From: Enterobacter cancerogenus
Lineage (GTDB): Bacteria; Pseudomonadota; Gammaproteobacteria; Enterobacterales; Enterobacteriaceae
Assembly: GCF_019047785.1 (NCBI RefSeq)
Contig: NZ_CP077290.1
Coordinates: 3,968,001 to 4,032,000, forward strand
DNA: 64,000 nt
Direction of reading: 5' to 3'
Position 1 is the first letter of the stretch; each line of letters opens with the position of its first letter. The notes under the pieces are model-generated. The model saw only the letters and a program-made list of their open reading frames with translations, was not told the DNA's origin and ran no database searches. Position numbers and translations under genes: made by a program. Of this stretch, positions 56,027-64,000 are shown piece after piece.

Positions 56027-57877
56027 ATGGCCTTATTACAAATCAGTGAGCCGGGCTTAAGTGCCGCACCGCACCAGCGTCGTCTGGCGGTGGGGATCGA
56101 CCTTGGCACCACCAATTCCCTCGTGGCGACCGTGCGCAGCGGCCAGGCGGAGACGCTGGCTGACGAGCAGGGCCGCCATCTGCTGCCTTCCGTGGTCCAC
56201 TACCAGCAGCAGGGCCACGCGGTGGGCTTTGATGCCCGCGCAAACGCCGCGCGCGACCCGGCCAACACGATCAGCTCCGTGAAGCGCATGATGGGCCGCT
56301 CGCTGGCCGATATCCAGACCCGCTACCCGCATCTGCCGTATCAGTTACAGGCCAGTGAAAATGGCCTGCCGATGATCGCCACGGCGGCCGGTCTGCTTAA
56401 CCCGATTCGTGTTTCTGCGGATATCCTCAAAGCGCTGGCGGCCCGTGCCACGGCGACGCTCGGCGGCGATCTGGACGGTGTGGTCATTACCGTGCCGGCC
56501 TATTTTGATGATGCACAGCGTCAGGGCACCAAAGACGCCGCGCGTCTGGCGGGCCTGCACGTGCTGCGCCTGCTGAACGAACCGACGGCGGCGGCAATTG
56601 CCTACGGCCTCGACTCCGGTCAGGAAGGGGTCATTGCGGTTTACGATCTGGGCGGCGGCACTTTTGATATCTCGATCCTGCGCCTGAGCCGCGGGGTGTT
56701 TGAAGTGCTGGCGACCGGCGGCGACTCCGCGCTGGGCGGCGATGACTTTGACCATCTGCTGGCGGACTACATCCGCGAGCAGGCGGGGATTGCCGATCGC
56801 AGCGATGCGCGCGTACAGCGTGAACTGCTGGATGCAGCCATCGACGCCAAAATCGCCCTGAGCGATGCGCAGACTGTTACCGTGAACGTGGCGGGCTGGC
56901 AGGGTGACATCACCCGGGACCAGTTCAACGATCTGATTGCTCCGCTGGTTAAACGCACGCTGCTGGCCTGCCGCCGCGCATTGAAAGATGCGGGCGTTGA
57001 GGCAGACGAGGTGCTGGAAGTTGTCATGGTCGGCGGCTCTACCCGCGTACCGCTGGTGCGCGAACGCGTAGGCGAATTCTTTGGCCGCACGCCGCTCACC
57101 TCCATCGACCCGGACAAAGTGGTTGCCGTGGGTGCTGCTATTCAGGCCGATATTCTGGTTGGCAACAAGCCGGATAGCGAAATGCTGCTGCTGGACGTCA
57201 TCCCGCTGTCGCTGGGATTAGAAACCATGGGCGGTCTGGTGGAGAAAGTCATTCCACGCAACACCACCATTCCGGTGGCGCGCGCGCAGGAATTTACCAC
57301 GTTCAAAGACGGCCAGACCGCGATGTCCATCCACGTGATGCAGGGCGAACGCGAGCTGGTGCAGGACTGCCGTTCACTGGCACGCTTTGCGCTGCGCGGC
57401 ATCCCGGCACTGCCTGCGGGCGGGGCGCACATTCGCGTCACCTTCCAGGTCGATGCTGACGGTTTGCTTAGCGTCACGGCGATGGAAAAATCGACCGGCG
57501 TGGAGTCGTCCATCCAGGTGAAGCCGTCCTACGGCCTGACCGACGGCGAAATCGCCACCATGATTCAGGATTCAATGAGCTACGCCGAGCAGGATGTGAA
57601 GGCGCGTATGCTGGCTGAACAGAAAGTTGAAGCCGCACGCGTGCTGGAAAGCCTGAACGGTGCACTCACTGCCGATGCCGCGCTGCTCAGCGCCGCTGAG
57701 CGTCAGGTGATTGACGAGGCGGCTGCGCACTTAAGCGCCGTCGCCGAATGCAATGACGCTGACGCAATAGAAGAAGCCATTAAAAACGTTGATAAACAAA
57801 CCCAGGACTTCGCCGCACGCCGCATGGACAAATCTGTCCGCGTCGCGCTGAAAGGCCAGTCCGTGGACGAGGTTTAA
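56027..57877 (+). CDS. hscA: Fe-S assembly chaperone HscA
   Basis: 616-residue specialised Hsp70 that acts on IscU's LPPVK motif to promote cluster transfer. ATPase domain with [12 protein letters not shown] and [12 protein letters not shown]; substrate-binding domain from about residue 390 with a C-terminal helical lid. Same length as in E. coli. Fdx starts two bases after its stop, so the two are translationally coupled. Confidence 0.98.
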   Translation: MALLQISEPGLSAAPHQRRLAVGIDLGTTNSLVATVRSGQAETLADEQGRHLLPSVVHYQQQGHAVGFDARANAARDPANTISSVKRMMGRSLADIQTRYPHLPYQLQASENGLPMIATAAGLLNPIRVSADILKALAARATATLGGDLDGVVITVPAYFDDAQRQGTKDAARLAGLHVLRLLNEPTAAAIAYGLDSGQEGVIAVYDLGGGTFDISILRLSRGVFEVLATGGDSALGGDDFDHLLADYIREQAGIADRSDARVQRELLDAAIDAKIALSDAQTVTVNVAGWQGDITRDQFNDLIAPLVKRTLLACRRALKDAGVEADEVLEVVMVGGSTRVPLVRERVGEFFGRTPLTSIDPDKVVAVGAAIQADILVGNKPDSEMLLLDVIPLSLGLETMGGLVEKVIPRNTTIPVARAQEFTTFKDGQTAMSIHVMQGERELVQDCRSLARFALRGIPALPAGGAHIRVTFQVDADGLLSVTAMEKSTGVESSIQVKPSYGLTDGEIATMIQDSMSYAEQDVKARMLAEQKVEAARVLESLNGALTADAALLSAAERQVIDEAAAHLSAVAECNDADAIEEAIKNVDKQTQDFAARRMDKSVRVALKGQSVDEV

Positions 57878-57878
57878 T

Positions 57879-58214
57879 ATGCCAAAGATTGTTATTTTGC
57901 CTCATGCGGACCTCTGTCCGGATGGTGCAGTTCTGGAAGCGAAGACCGGTGAGACCATTCTCGATGTTGCCCTGCGTGCAGGTATCGAAGTGGAACACGC
58001 CTGTGAAAAATCCTGTGCGTGTACAACCTGTCACTGCGTCGTGCGTGAAGGTTTCGACTCTCTTGCCGAGAGTACCGAAGATGAAGACGACATGCTGGAT
58101 AAAGCATGGGGCCTTGAGCCGGACAGCCGTTTAAGCTGCCAGGCGCAGGTTACCGATGAAGATCTGGTCGTGGAATTCCCACGTTACACCATCAACCACG
58201 CACGCGAGCACTAA
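57879..58214 (+). CDS. fdx: [2Fe-2S] ferredoxin
   Basis: 111-residue adrenodoxin-type ferredoxin supplying electrons to Fe-S assembly. Cluster ligands Cys42, Cys48, Cys51 and Cys87 ([10 protein letters not shown] and LSCQAQ). Follows hscA directly, with iscX one base later. Confidence 0.97.
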   Translation: MPKIVILPHADLCPDGAVLEAKTGETILDVALRAGIEVEHACEKSCACTTCHCVVREGFDSLAESTEDEDDMLDKAWGLEPDSRLSCQAQVTDEDLVVEFPRYTINHAREH

Positions 58215-58215
58215 T

Positions 58216-58416
58216 ATGGGACTGAAGTGGACTGACAGCCGTGAAATCGGCGAAGCGCTCTACGACGCAAACCCGGATCTCGATCCGAAAACCGTACGAT
58301 TCACCGACATGCATCAGTGGATCTGCGAGTTAGAGGATTTTGATGACGATCCCAGCGCATCCAATGAAAAAATTCTGGAGGCGATTCTGTTAGTCTGGTT
58401 AGATGAAGCAGAGTAA
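58216..58416 (+). CDS. iscX: Fe-S assembly protein IscX
   Basis: 66-residue acidic protein ([15 protein letters not shown]...) that binds IscS and iron and tunes cluster assembly. ATG at 58216 begins one base after the fdx stop; the open frame extends 20 codons upstream inside fdx but is not used. Last gene of the isc operon before a terminator. Confidence 0.97.
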   Translation: MGLKWTDSREIGEALYDANPDLDPKTVRFTDMHQWICELEDFDDDPSASNEKILEAILLVWLDEAE

Positions 58417-58423
58417 ATCACTT

Positions 58424-58450
58424 AACGGGCTGCCTTCAGGCGGCCCGTTT
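58424..58450 (+). terminator. isc operon terminator
   Basis: A long GC stem AACGGGCTGCC/GGCGGCCCGTT with loop TTCA directly after iscX, with a short T run. It separates the isc operon from pepB, though pepB follows at only 20 nt, so read-through is likely. Confidence 0.75.
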
Positions 58451-58469
58451 GCTAATAAGGATAAATAAA

Positions 58470-59756
58470 ATGACCGAAGCGATGAAGATTACGCTCTCCA
58501 CTCAGCCTGCCGACGCGCGCTGGGGCGAGAAAGCCGCCTGGAGCATCACTCACGACGGCATCACCCTGCACCTTACCGGCAAAGATGACACCGGGCTGAT
58601 TCAACGCGCCGCGCGCAAAATCGACGGTCTGGGCATTAAGCACGTGACCCTTGACGGTGAAGGCTGGGATACCGACCGCAGTTGGGCATTCTGGGCGGGA
58701 TACAAAGGCCCGAAAGGCACCCGCAAAATCGAGTGGGCGAGCCTCGACGAAGCCGGACAGAAAGAGCTGGAAAACCGCCTGAAAATTATCGACTGGGTGC
58801 GTGACACCATCAACGCTCCGGCGGAAGAGCTCGGCCCTGAGCAGCTGGCGCAGCGCGCGGTTGACCTGCTGTGCGGCGTGGCGGGCGACAACATGTCCTA
58901 CCGCATCACCAAAGGCGAAGATCTGCGCGAGCAGAATTATATGGGCATCCACACCGTGGGCCGTGGCTCTGAGCGCCCGCCGGTGCTGCTGGCGCTGGAC
59001 TTCAACCCAACCGGTGATAAAGAAGCCCCGGTCTTCGCCTGCCTGGTGGGCAAAGGTATCACCTTCGATACCGGCGGTTACAGCCTGAAGCAGAGCGCGT
59101 TTATGGACTCCATGAAGTCCGACATGGGCGGCGCGGCAACCATTACCGGCGCACTGGCCTTCGCCATCACCCGTGGTCTGAACAAACGCGTGAAGCTGTA
59201 CCTGTGCTGCGCGGACAACATGGTCAGCGGCAACGCCTTCAAGCTGGGCGATATCATTCGCTACCGTAATGGTAAAAACGTCGAAGTAATGAACACCGAT
59301 GCGGAAGGCCGCCTGGTACTGGCCGATGGCCTGATCGACGCCTCTGCCCAGAAGCCGGAGCTGATTATCGATATGGCAACCCTGACCGGTGCGGCGAAAA
59401 CCGCCCTGGGCAACGATTACCATGCGCTGTTCAGCTTTGATGACAAGCTGGCGGCTCGCGTACTGGCGAGTGCCGCCGAAGAAAACGAGCCGTTCTGGCG
59501 TCTGCCGCTGGCCGAGTTCCACCGCAGCCAGCTGCCGTCGAACTTTGCCGAGCTTAACAACACCGCCAGCGCGGCCTACCCGGCCGGAGCAAGCACCGCC
59601 GCAGGCTTCCTGTCTCACTTTGTTGAGAACTATCAGGAAGGCTGGCTGCACATCGACTGCTCGGCGACCTACCGTAAAGCGGCGGTTGAACAGTGGTCTG
59701 CGGGGGCGACCGGCCTGGGCGTGCGTACCATTGCGAACCTGCTGACGGCAGAGTAA
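58470..59756 (+). CDS. pepB: Peptidase B (aminopeptidase)
   Basis: 428-residue leucine-aminopeptidase family (M17) enzyme needing two metal ions. The signature [14 protein letters not shown] and metal/substrate residues in [14 protein letters not shown] are conserved. ATG at 58470 matches E. coli; seven more codons upstream are not in the family. A run of CCCTC palindromes follows its stop. Confidence 0.95.
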   Translation: MTEAMKITLSTQPADARWGEKAAWSITHDGITLHLTGKDDTGLIQRAARKIDGLGIKHVTLDGEGWDTDRSWAFWAGYKGPKGTRKIEWASLDEAGQKELENRLKIIDWVRDTINAPAEELGPEQLAQRAVDLLCGVAGDNMSYRITKGEDLREQNYMGIHTVGRGSERPPVLLALDFNPTGDKEAPVFACLVGKGITFDTGGYSLKQSAFMDSMKSDMGGAATITGALAFAITRGLNKRVKLYLCCADNMVSGNAFKLGDIIRYRNGKNVEVMNTDAEGRLVLADGLIDASAQKPELIIDMATLTGAAKTALGNDYHALFSFDDKLAARVLASAAEENEPFWRLPLAEFHRSQLPSNFAELNNTASAAYPAGASTAAGFLSHFVENYQEGWLHIDCSATYRKAAVEQWSAGATGLGVRTIANLLTAE

Positions 59757-59762
59757 GGCTCT

Positions 59763-59850
59763 TTGCCCTCACCCTAACCCTCTCCCACGGGGAGAGGGGA
59801 TGGTTTGCTCCCTCTCCCTTGAGGGCGAGGGCCGGGGTGAGGGAGATATT
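59763..59850. repeat. Two CCCTCTCC-type palindromes between pepB and sseB
   Basis: Two adjacent units: CCCTCTCCCACGGGGAGAGG (about 59778-59799) and CCCTCTCCCTTGAGGGCGAGG (about 59810-59830), each flanked by CCCTCACC or GGGTGAGGG segments. They occupy nearly the entire pepB-sseB gap. Same family as the copies at 27091 and 50723. Confidence 0.8.
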
Positions 59851-59867
59851 CGACATCTGGAATTGTT

Positions 59868-60644
59868 ATGTCCGAAACCAAAAACGAATTAGAAACCCTG
59901 CTGGAACAGGCGGCGACCGAGCCTGCCCACCGTCCGGCATTTTTCCGCACGCTGCTGGAGTCCACCGTCTGGGTGCCGGGTACCGCGGCGGAGGGCGAGC
60001 AGGTCGTTGAAGACAGCGCGCTGGATCTGCTGCACTGGGAAAAAGACGACGGCACGTCAGTGATCCCGTTCTTCACCTCTCTTGAGGCCCTTCAGCAAGC
60101 AGTGGAAGACGAACAGGCGTTTGTGGTTATGCCCGTACGCACCCTGTTTGAAATGACGCTGGGCGAAACACTGTTCCTCAACGCCAAACTGCCGACCGGC
60201 AAAGAGTTCACCCCGCGTGAAATCAGCCATTTGATTGGTGAGGAGGGCAACCCGCTCAGCACACAAGAGGTGCTGGAAGGGGGCGAAACGCTGCTGCTTT
60301 CTGAAGTGGCCGAACCGCCCGCGCAGATGATCGATTCTCTGACCACGCTCTTCAAAACCATCAAGCCGGTGAAACGCGCGTTTCTCTGCTCCATCAAAGA
60401 GAGCGCCGATGAACAACCGGTGCTGCTGATTGGCATTGAGGCAGATGGCGACATTGACGAGATTATCCAGGCGGCGGGAAGTGTTGCTACCGACACGCTG
60501 CCGGGCGATGAGCCCATTGATATCTGTCAGGTGAAGAAAGGCGAGAAAGGCATTAGCCACTTTATTACCGAACACATCACGCCGTTCTATGAGCGTCGCT
60601 GGGGCGGGTTCCTGCGCGATCTCAAAACCAACCGCATTATCTGA
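59868..60644 (+). CDS. sseB: Enhanced serine sensitivity protein SseB
   Basis: 258-residue protein, same length as in E. coli, named for serine sensitivity when overexpressed. Its molecular role is not firmly known. Not the same as the type III secretion SseB of Salmonella. No signal peptide or membrane segments; acidic. It converges on the RpiR gene; a GGGGTGA/TCACCCC hairpin (60652-60669) overlaps the 3' end of the latter. Confidence 0.95.
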   Translation: MSETKNELETLLEQAATEPAHRPAFFRTLLESTVWVPGTAAEGEQVVEDSALDLLHWEKDDGTSVIPFFTSLEALQQAVEDEQAFVVMPVRTLFEMTLGETLFLNAKLPTGKEFTPREISHLIGEEGNPLSTQEVLEGGETLLLSEVAEPPAQMIDSLTTLFKTIKPVKRAFLCSIKESADEQPVLLIGIEADGDIDEIIQAAGSVATDTLPGDEPIDICQVKKGEKGISHFITEHITPFYERRWGGFLRDLKTNRII

Positions 60645-60662
60645 ATTCCTCGGGGTGAAGCC

Positions 60663-61433
60663 TCACCCCGTTGCTTCCAGCAGCAGTAAATCCATCAGCA
60701 GGACCAGATTCGACTCAAACGACGTCACCCCCGCGGCTTCGGCGGCGTAGTGCACCGCTTCGTCATATAACGCGAAATGTAAATCCGCCATGCCTGCCAG
60801 CGTGTTTGCCGAGGCGCGGGTAAAGGCCACCACCGTCATCCCGACGTTTTTTGCGATCCGCGCTTTGTCCAGCACCTGCTCGGTTTCACCGCTGCGGGAA
60901 ACGGCAATAAAGACCTGATAGCGCGCGGCGTTGCTGAGAAAGATATTCCGGCTATCGCCCGGCCCGGAAATAAATGCCGTTTTGCCCAGCACCTGCAATT
61001 TTTTGGTGAGGTACTCGGCGAACAGATAAGAAAACCCGGCACCGTAGAGAAAAAAACTCTCCTTCTGGCGGAGCAGGTCGGCAAAACGCTGGCGTTTGTC
61101 CTGCGTCGCCCACTGAAAGGTCTGTTGATAGTTGGCAATAAACTGGTTAAACAGCGCGGGCAACTCTGCGTGCTGCTCAGCCTGCGCGGTAATGTGCGGG
61201 GTGTCTGAAAGGAGTTGCTTGCAGTGCCAGATAAACTCGCTAAAGCCGCTGAAACCCAGCTTCTGGCACAGCCGCATGATGGTGGCGGTAGAGACAAACG
61301 TCGCCTGGGCCAACTCGCGCACCGTGATGTTACCCACCAGCAGCGGATGTTCCGTTAGGTGGGCCAGCACGCGATATTCCGCGCGGGTCAGAGACGTTCC
61401 GCGCGTTAACAGCGTGGTCAGGCGGTTATCCAT
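60663..61433 (-). CDS. RpiR-family transcriptional regulator
   Basis: 256-residue regulator. N-terminal RpiR helix-turn-helix (VRELAQATFVSTATIMRLCQ, about residues 38-58) and C-terminal SIS domain (FFLYGAGFSYLFAEYLTKK; FIAVSRSGETEQVL). The start shares one base with the sseA stop (TAATG), so it is translationally coupled to sseA. It likely controls the GH4/PTS genes further upstream on the same strand by sensing a phospho-sugar; this is inference. Not present between sseA and sseB in E. coli. Confidence 0.9.
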   Translation of the reverse strand: MDNRLTTLLTRGTSLTRAEYRVLAHLTEHPLLVGNITVRELAQATFVSTATIMRLCQKLGFSGFSEFIWHCKQLLSDTPHITAQAEQHAELPALFNQFIANYQQTFQWATQDKRQRFADLLRQKESFFLYGAGFSYLFAEYLTKKLQVLGKTAFISGPGDSRNIFLSNAARYQVFIAVSRSGETEQVLDKARIAKNVGMTVVAFTRASANTLAGMADLHFALYDEAVHYAAEAAGVTSFESNLVLLMDLLLLEATG

Positions 61434-62281
61434 TACTGAGCGGGTTCTACGGGCAGATCGTCACGCGCGCCCCATTCGCTCCAGGCACCGTCATACAGCG
61501 TAACGTCGTTTGCGCCGAGGGTGGCAAGCGCCAGAATCACCACGCAGGCCGTCACGCCGGAACCGCAGCTGGCAACGATTGGTCGCTGTAAATCCACGCC
61601 CTGACGCTCGAAAATAGCGCGCAGCTCGTCGGTGGTTTTTAGCTCGCCCTCAAACACCAGATCGCCCCACGGCACGTTGATCGCACCGGGAATATGGCCG
61701 CGCTTCAGCCCTGCACGCGGTTCATCGGCTTCGGCGTTGAAACGGGGAGCCGGGCGGGCATCGACAATTTGCGCTGTTTTTTCGTGGCTAATGACCAGCA
61801 CGTCCGTCAGGCGTTTCACCGCGTTCGCATCAAACTGCGCGTCGAAATCGCCTTCCGGTAGGGTAACTTCACCCTGCTGCAGCGGCAGTTCATCGCGCTT
61901 CCAGCCAGCGAGGCCGCCCGCGAGAATAGAGACTTTCTCAACGCCGGCATTTTTCAGCATCCACCACGCGCGCGGTGCAGAGAAAAGGTTACCTTCGTCG
62001 TAAATCACCAGATGCTTGTCGCGGCTAACGCCCAGCTCGCGCATGGCTACGGAGAAGGCTTCCGGGCGCGGGAGCATGTGCGGCAGGGGAGAGGTGTGAT
62101 CGGACAGCGCTTCGATATCAAAGAAAACCGCGCCCGGCAGATGTCCGGCGCGGTATTCCGCGGTCATATCGCGAAGATGCTCCTGCCCGGCAGGGGCCAT
62201 TCGCGCGTCAATAATCTGAACTTCCGGGTCGTCGCTGTGCTCAATCAGCCAGTCGGCGGCGACAAAATATGAGGTGGACAT
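61433..62281 (-). CDS. sseA: 3-mercaptopyruvate sulfurtransferase
   Basis: 282-residue tandem-rhodanese enzyme moving sulfur from 3-mercaptopyruvate to thiol acceptors or cyanide. The N-terminal rhodanese half is inactive; the C-terminal half has the active loop CGSGVTA with Cys239. ATG at 62281 has GGAGG upstream and matches the E. coli start; the frame is open to 62356. It lies inside a sugar-use locus: GH4/PTS upstream and the RpiR gene immediately downstream. Confidence 0.96.
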   Translation of the reverse strand: MSTSYFVAADWLIEHSDDPEVQIIDARMAPAGQEHLRDMTAEYRAGHLPGAVFFDIEALSDHTSPLPHMLPRPEAFSVAMRELGVSRDKHLVIYDEGNLFSAPRAWWMLKNAGVEKVSILAGGLAGWKRDELPLQQGEVTLPEGDFDAQFDANAVKRLTDVLVISHEKTAQIVDARPAPRFNAEADEPRAGLKRGHIPGAINVPWGDLVFEGELKTTDELRAIFERQGVDLQRPIVASCGSGVTACVVILALATLGANDVTLYDGAWSEWGARDDLPVEPAQ

Positions 62282-62313
62282 GGGTTGCCTCCGTTCTTTT
62301 CCATAAAAGAAGA

Positions 62314-62341
62314 TTGTCGGTGTTTTTTCTGACACCGACAA
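62314..62341 (-). terminator. Hairpin between GH4 gene and sseA
   Basis: A 10-bp perfect stem TTGTCGGTGT/ACACCGACAA with an 8-nt loop. On the minus strand it follows the GH4 stop by 30 nt and is followed by an irregular TCTTCTTTTA tract, so it may end or attenuate the sugar transcript before sseA. Confidence 0.6.
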
Positions 62342-62371
62342 GCAAACCACGTTCAACTCGCGAGCAAGCCC

Positions 62372-63739
62372 CTATTTTTTCACCGCTTCGCCGTCCTGCC
62401 AGGCTTTTTGCAGCGTCGGCCAGTAGTCACGGTTAGCCTCAATCATCTCATCAAGAATGGCTTTCGCGTGCTCCATCGTCGGTACGGTACGATTCAGGGT
62501 AAATGCCTGCAGCGCTTTCTCGTAGCTGCCCTCAAGGGTGGCCTCCACCAGGAGTTGTTCGCAGGCAAGCTGCTGTTGCAGCAGCGTCTGATGGAACAGC
62601 GGAACCTGGCCCACACGGACCGGCTCTGGCCCTTCAGAGGTGATATAGGCCGGGACTTCCACCACCGCATCGTACGGCAGGTTGGTAATCGCCCCGCGGT
62701 TTTCCACCATCACCAGATGGCGCTGGCGCAGGTTGAATGCCAGCGAGCAGGCCACGTCGACAATAAATTCGCCGTGGACGCCGACATGGAAAGCATCCGG
62801 GAGAATGCCAGTACGCTTGTACTCTTCGGCGGCGGCAAACAGCTTTTTCTCACGCCCGTTCATCACTTCGTTGGCGCGGGTATAATCCGGGTCCTGATGT
62901 TCCACAATCTGGTTCGGCATCAGGTAATACTGCAGATACGGGTTCGGCAGATACTCCGGGAAGTTATCCATAATCGGCTTGATGTTGCGCCAGGTCTTCA
63001 CCCACGACGGATCCGAGTGCTGTGGATCGGTTTTGGCCGCATCCTCCGTCAGCAGGCCAAACTTCGCGATATGGCGACGCAGCTCCGGCAGTTTGTCCTC
63101 ACCGTCGATCCGCACGCGGGTGAACCAGCCGAAGTGATTCAGGCCAAAGTAATCCACGTCGAGCCTGCGGCGATCCACACCGAGAATCGCCCCCATATTA
63201 CGCATGGCGGCAACGGGCATATCGCAGATGTTCAATACCCGGGCGTTCGGGCGCAGGCGACGCACACCTTCGGCGACGATGGCCGCCGGGTTGGAGTAGT
63301 TAACGATCCAGGCTTTCTGATGCGCGTAGCGTTCGACCAGATCGACCAGCTCCACCATCGGCAGGATCGTACGCAGACCGTAGGCCAGCCCGCCCGGTCC
63401 GCAGGTCTCCTGCCCAACCACACCGTGTCGCAGGGGGATCTTTTCATCCTGCTCGCGCATCTTGTACTGGCCGACGCGCATCTGCGCGAACACGAAGTGC
63501 GCCCCGCTGAAGGCCACTTCCGGATCGGCGGTGACGGTAAATTTGATGCTCTGGCTGTGGTCACGGATAACCTTCTCGACGACCGGCGCAATGGTGTTCT
63601 GACGCGCGTTATCAATATCATAGAGGCGTATTTCGGCCAGCGGGAAATCCTGCAGGCGCACCATCAGGCTTTTCACAATACCCGGCGTGTAGGTACTACC
63701 GCCGCCGGCAATAGAGAGAATGAACGGGGGTGTAAACAT
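62372..63739 (-). CDS. GH4 family 6-phospho-alpha-glucosidase
   Basis: 455-residue NAD+ and divalent-metal-dependent glycosidase of family GH4, splitting phosphorylated disaccharides made by a PTS. The Rossmann loop AGGGSTYTPG is at residues 11-20, the metal/redox motif NICDMP at 170-175 (Cys172), and NHFGW with His202 follows. C-D-M-P and the overall match to GlvA/AglB/MalH favour an alpha-specific 6-phosphoglucosidase, but the exact sugar (maltose 6-phosphate, sucrose isomers and so on) cannot be told from sequence alone. Directly upstream, on the same strand, is a PTS permease. Confidence 0.92.
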   Translation of the reverse strand: MFTPPFILSIAGGGSTYTPGIVKSLMVRLQDFPLAEIRLYDIDNARQNTIAPVVEKVIRDHSQSIKFTVTADPEVAFSGAHFVFAQMRVGQYKMREQDEKIPLRHGVVGQETCGPGGLAYGLRTILPMVELVDLVERYAHQKAWIVNYSNPAAIVAEGVRRLRPNARVLNICDMPVAAMRNMGAILGVDRRRLDVDYFGLNHFGWFTRVRIDGEDKLPELRRHIAKFGLLTEDAAKTDPQHSDPSWVKTWRNIKPIMDNFPEYLPNPYLQYYLMPNQIVEHQDPDYTRANEVMNGREKKLFAAAEEYKRTGILPDAFHVGVHGEFIVDVACSLAFNLRQRHLVMVENRGAITNLPYDAVVEVPAYITSEGPEPVRVGQVPLFHQTLLQQQLACEQLLVEATLEGSYEKALQAFTLNRTVPTMEHAKAILDEMIEANRDYWPTLQKAWQDGEAVKK

Positions 63740-63751
63740 GTTTTGCTCCTG

Positions 63752-64000
63752 TCAGAGAAACGTCTCAACGGCTTCTCGCATTTTTTTGACGTGCAGCCCG
63801 TAGACCACCTGAACGTTGTTACCTTGTTTAATAATGCCTTTCGCGCCGGTCGCCTTAAGCCGCGGCTCGTCGATAATGGCGACATCTTTAACCGTGACGC
63901 GCAGACGGGTGTAGCAGTTATCCACGACCTCAATATTGTCCCGACCGCCAAGGCCTGTGACGATGGACTCGCCCAGACCGGCGTTGTTGCCTTTTGCCTG
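63752..64000 (-). CDS. PTS alpha-glucoside EIIBC-type permease, C-terminal part
   Basis: The last 82 codons of a permease that begins beyond the right edge. The visible part is the EIIB domain with phosphocysteine in VDNCYTRLRVTV (the 29th visible residue) and the following KQGNNVQVVYG segment. Domain order IIC-IIB resembles GlvC/AglA/MalX. It ends 12 nt before the GH4 gene, so the two form an operon: the PTS phosphorylates an alpha-glucoside on entry and the GH4 enzyme splits it. Confidence 0.88.
   Translation of the reverse strand, partial: QAKGNNAGLGESIVTGLGGRDNIEVVDNCYTRLRVTVKDVAIIDEPRLKATGAKGIIKQGNNVQVVYGLHVKKMREAVETFL

Noticed and set aside
58452..59651. A 399-codon minus-strand frame opposite pepB
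   Set aside because: Antisense shadow of a clearly identified gene.

Overview
The window is a chromosomal core segment of an enteric bacterium (Enterobacteriaceae; gene order, protein similarity and repeats suggest the Enterobacter/Leclercia/Lelliottia group, genus not certain). It opens inside a 16S rRNA gene and carries the rest of an rrnG-like operon (16S 3' end, tRNA-Glu, 23S, 5S). It then follows, in reverse, the E. coli K-12 order from kgtP to sseA: kgtP, yfiM, pssA, pat, tapT, trxC, yfiF, ung, grcA, srmB, trmN, nadB, rpoE-rseABC, lepA-lepB, rnc-era-recO-pdxJ-acpS, yfhL, yfhH, pgpC, tadA, mltF, purL, glmY, glrK-glrG-glrR, glnB, hmp, glyA, yphA, hcaT, csiE, suhB, trmJ, the isc operon, pepB, sseB, sseA. 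Comparisons with E. coli are from memory, not from a search.

Functional blocks: translation and RNA modification (rRNAs, tapT, yfiF, srmB, trmN, trmJ, tadA, rnc, era, lepA); envelope stress and protein export (rpoE-rseABC, lepB, and the glmY/GlrKR system, with a sigma-54 promoter and three GlrR-type sites before the small RNA); phospholipid, NAD, purine, one-carbon and PLP biosynthesis (pssA, pgpC, nadB, purL, glyA, pdxJ), with PurR boxes at purL and glyA; the whole iron-sulfur assembly operon iscRSUA-hscBA-fdx-iscX behind two type-1 IscR boxes; and anaerobic or nitrosative stress genes (grcA with two FNR boxes, hmp with an NsrR box).

Accessory differences from K-12 sit between conserved genes: a DUF4385 gene between the rRNA operon and kgtP; a murQ-murP etherase/PTS pair between yfhH and pgpC, which gives the orphan regulator YfhH an obvious partner; a NicO-type metal exporter with its DUF1007 partner between csiE and suhB; loss of the hca and yphB-H clusters around hcaT/yphA; and an alpha-glucoside-type PTS plus GH4 glycosidase upstream of sseA with an RpiR regulator downstream of it, running off the right edge.

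Repeats: two ERIC elements inside operons (era-recO, where the element supplies the recO start region, and iscA-hscB), several REP/BIME and CCCTCTCC-type palindromes, and a 15-bp tandem repeat that expands the charged tail of YfiF. I see no prophage, insertion sequence, CRISPR array, integron or toxin-antitoxin pair. Nothing here is a clearly new system; the most interesting points are context and architecture.
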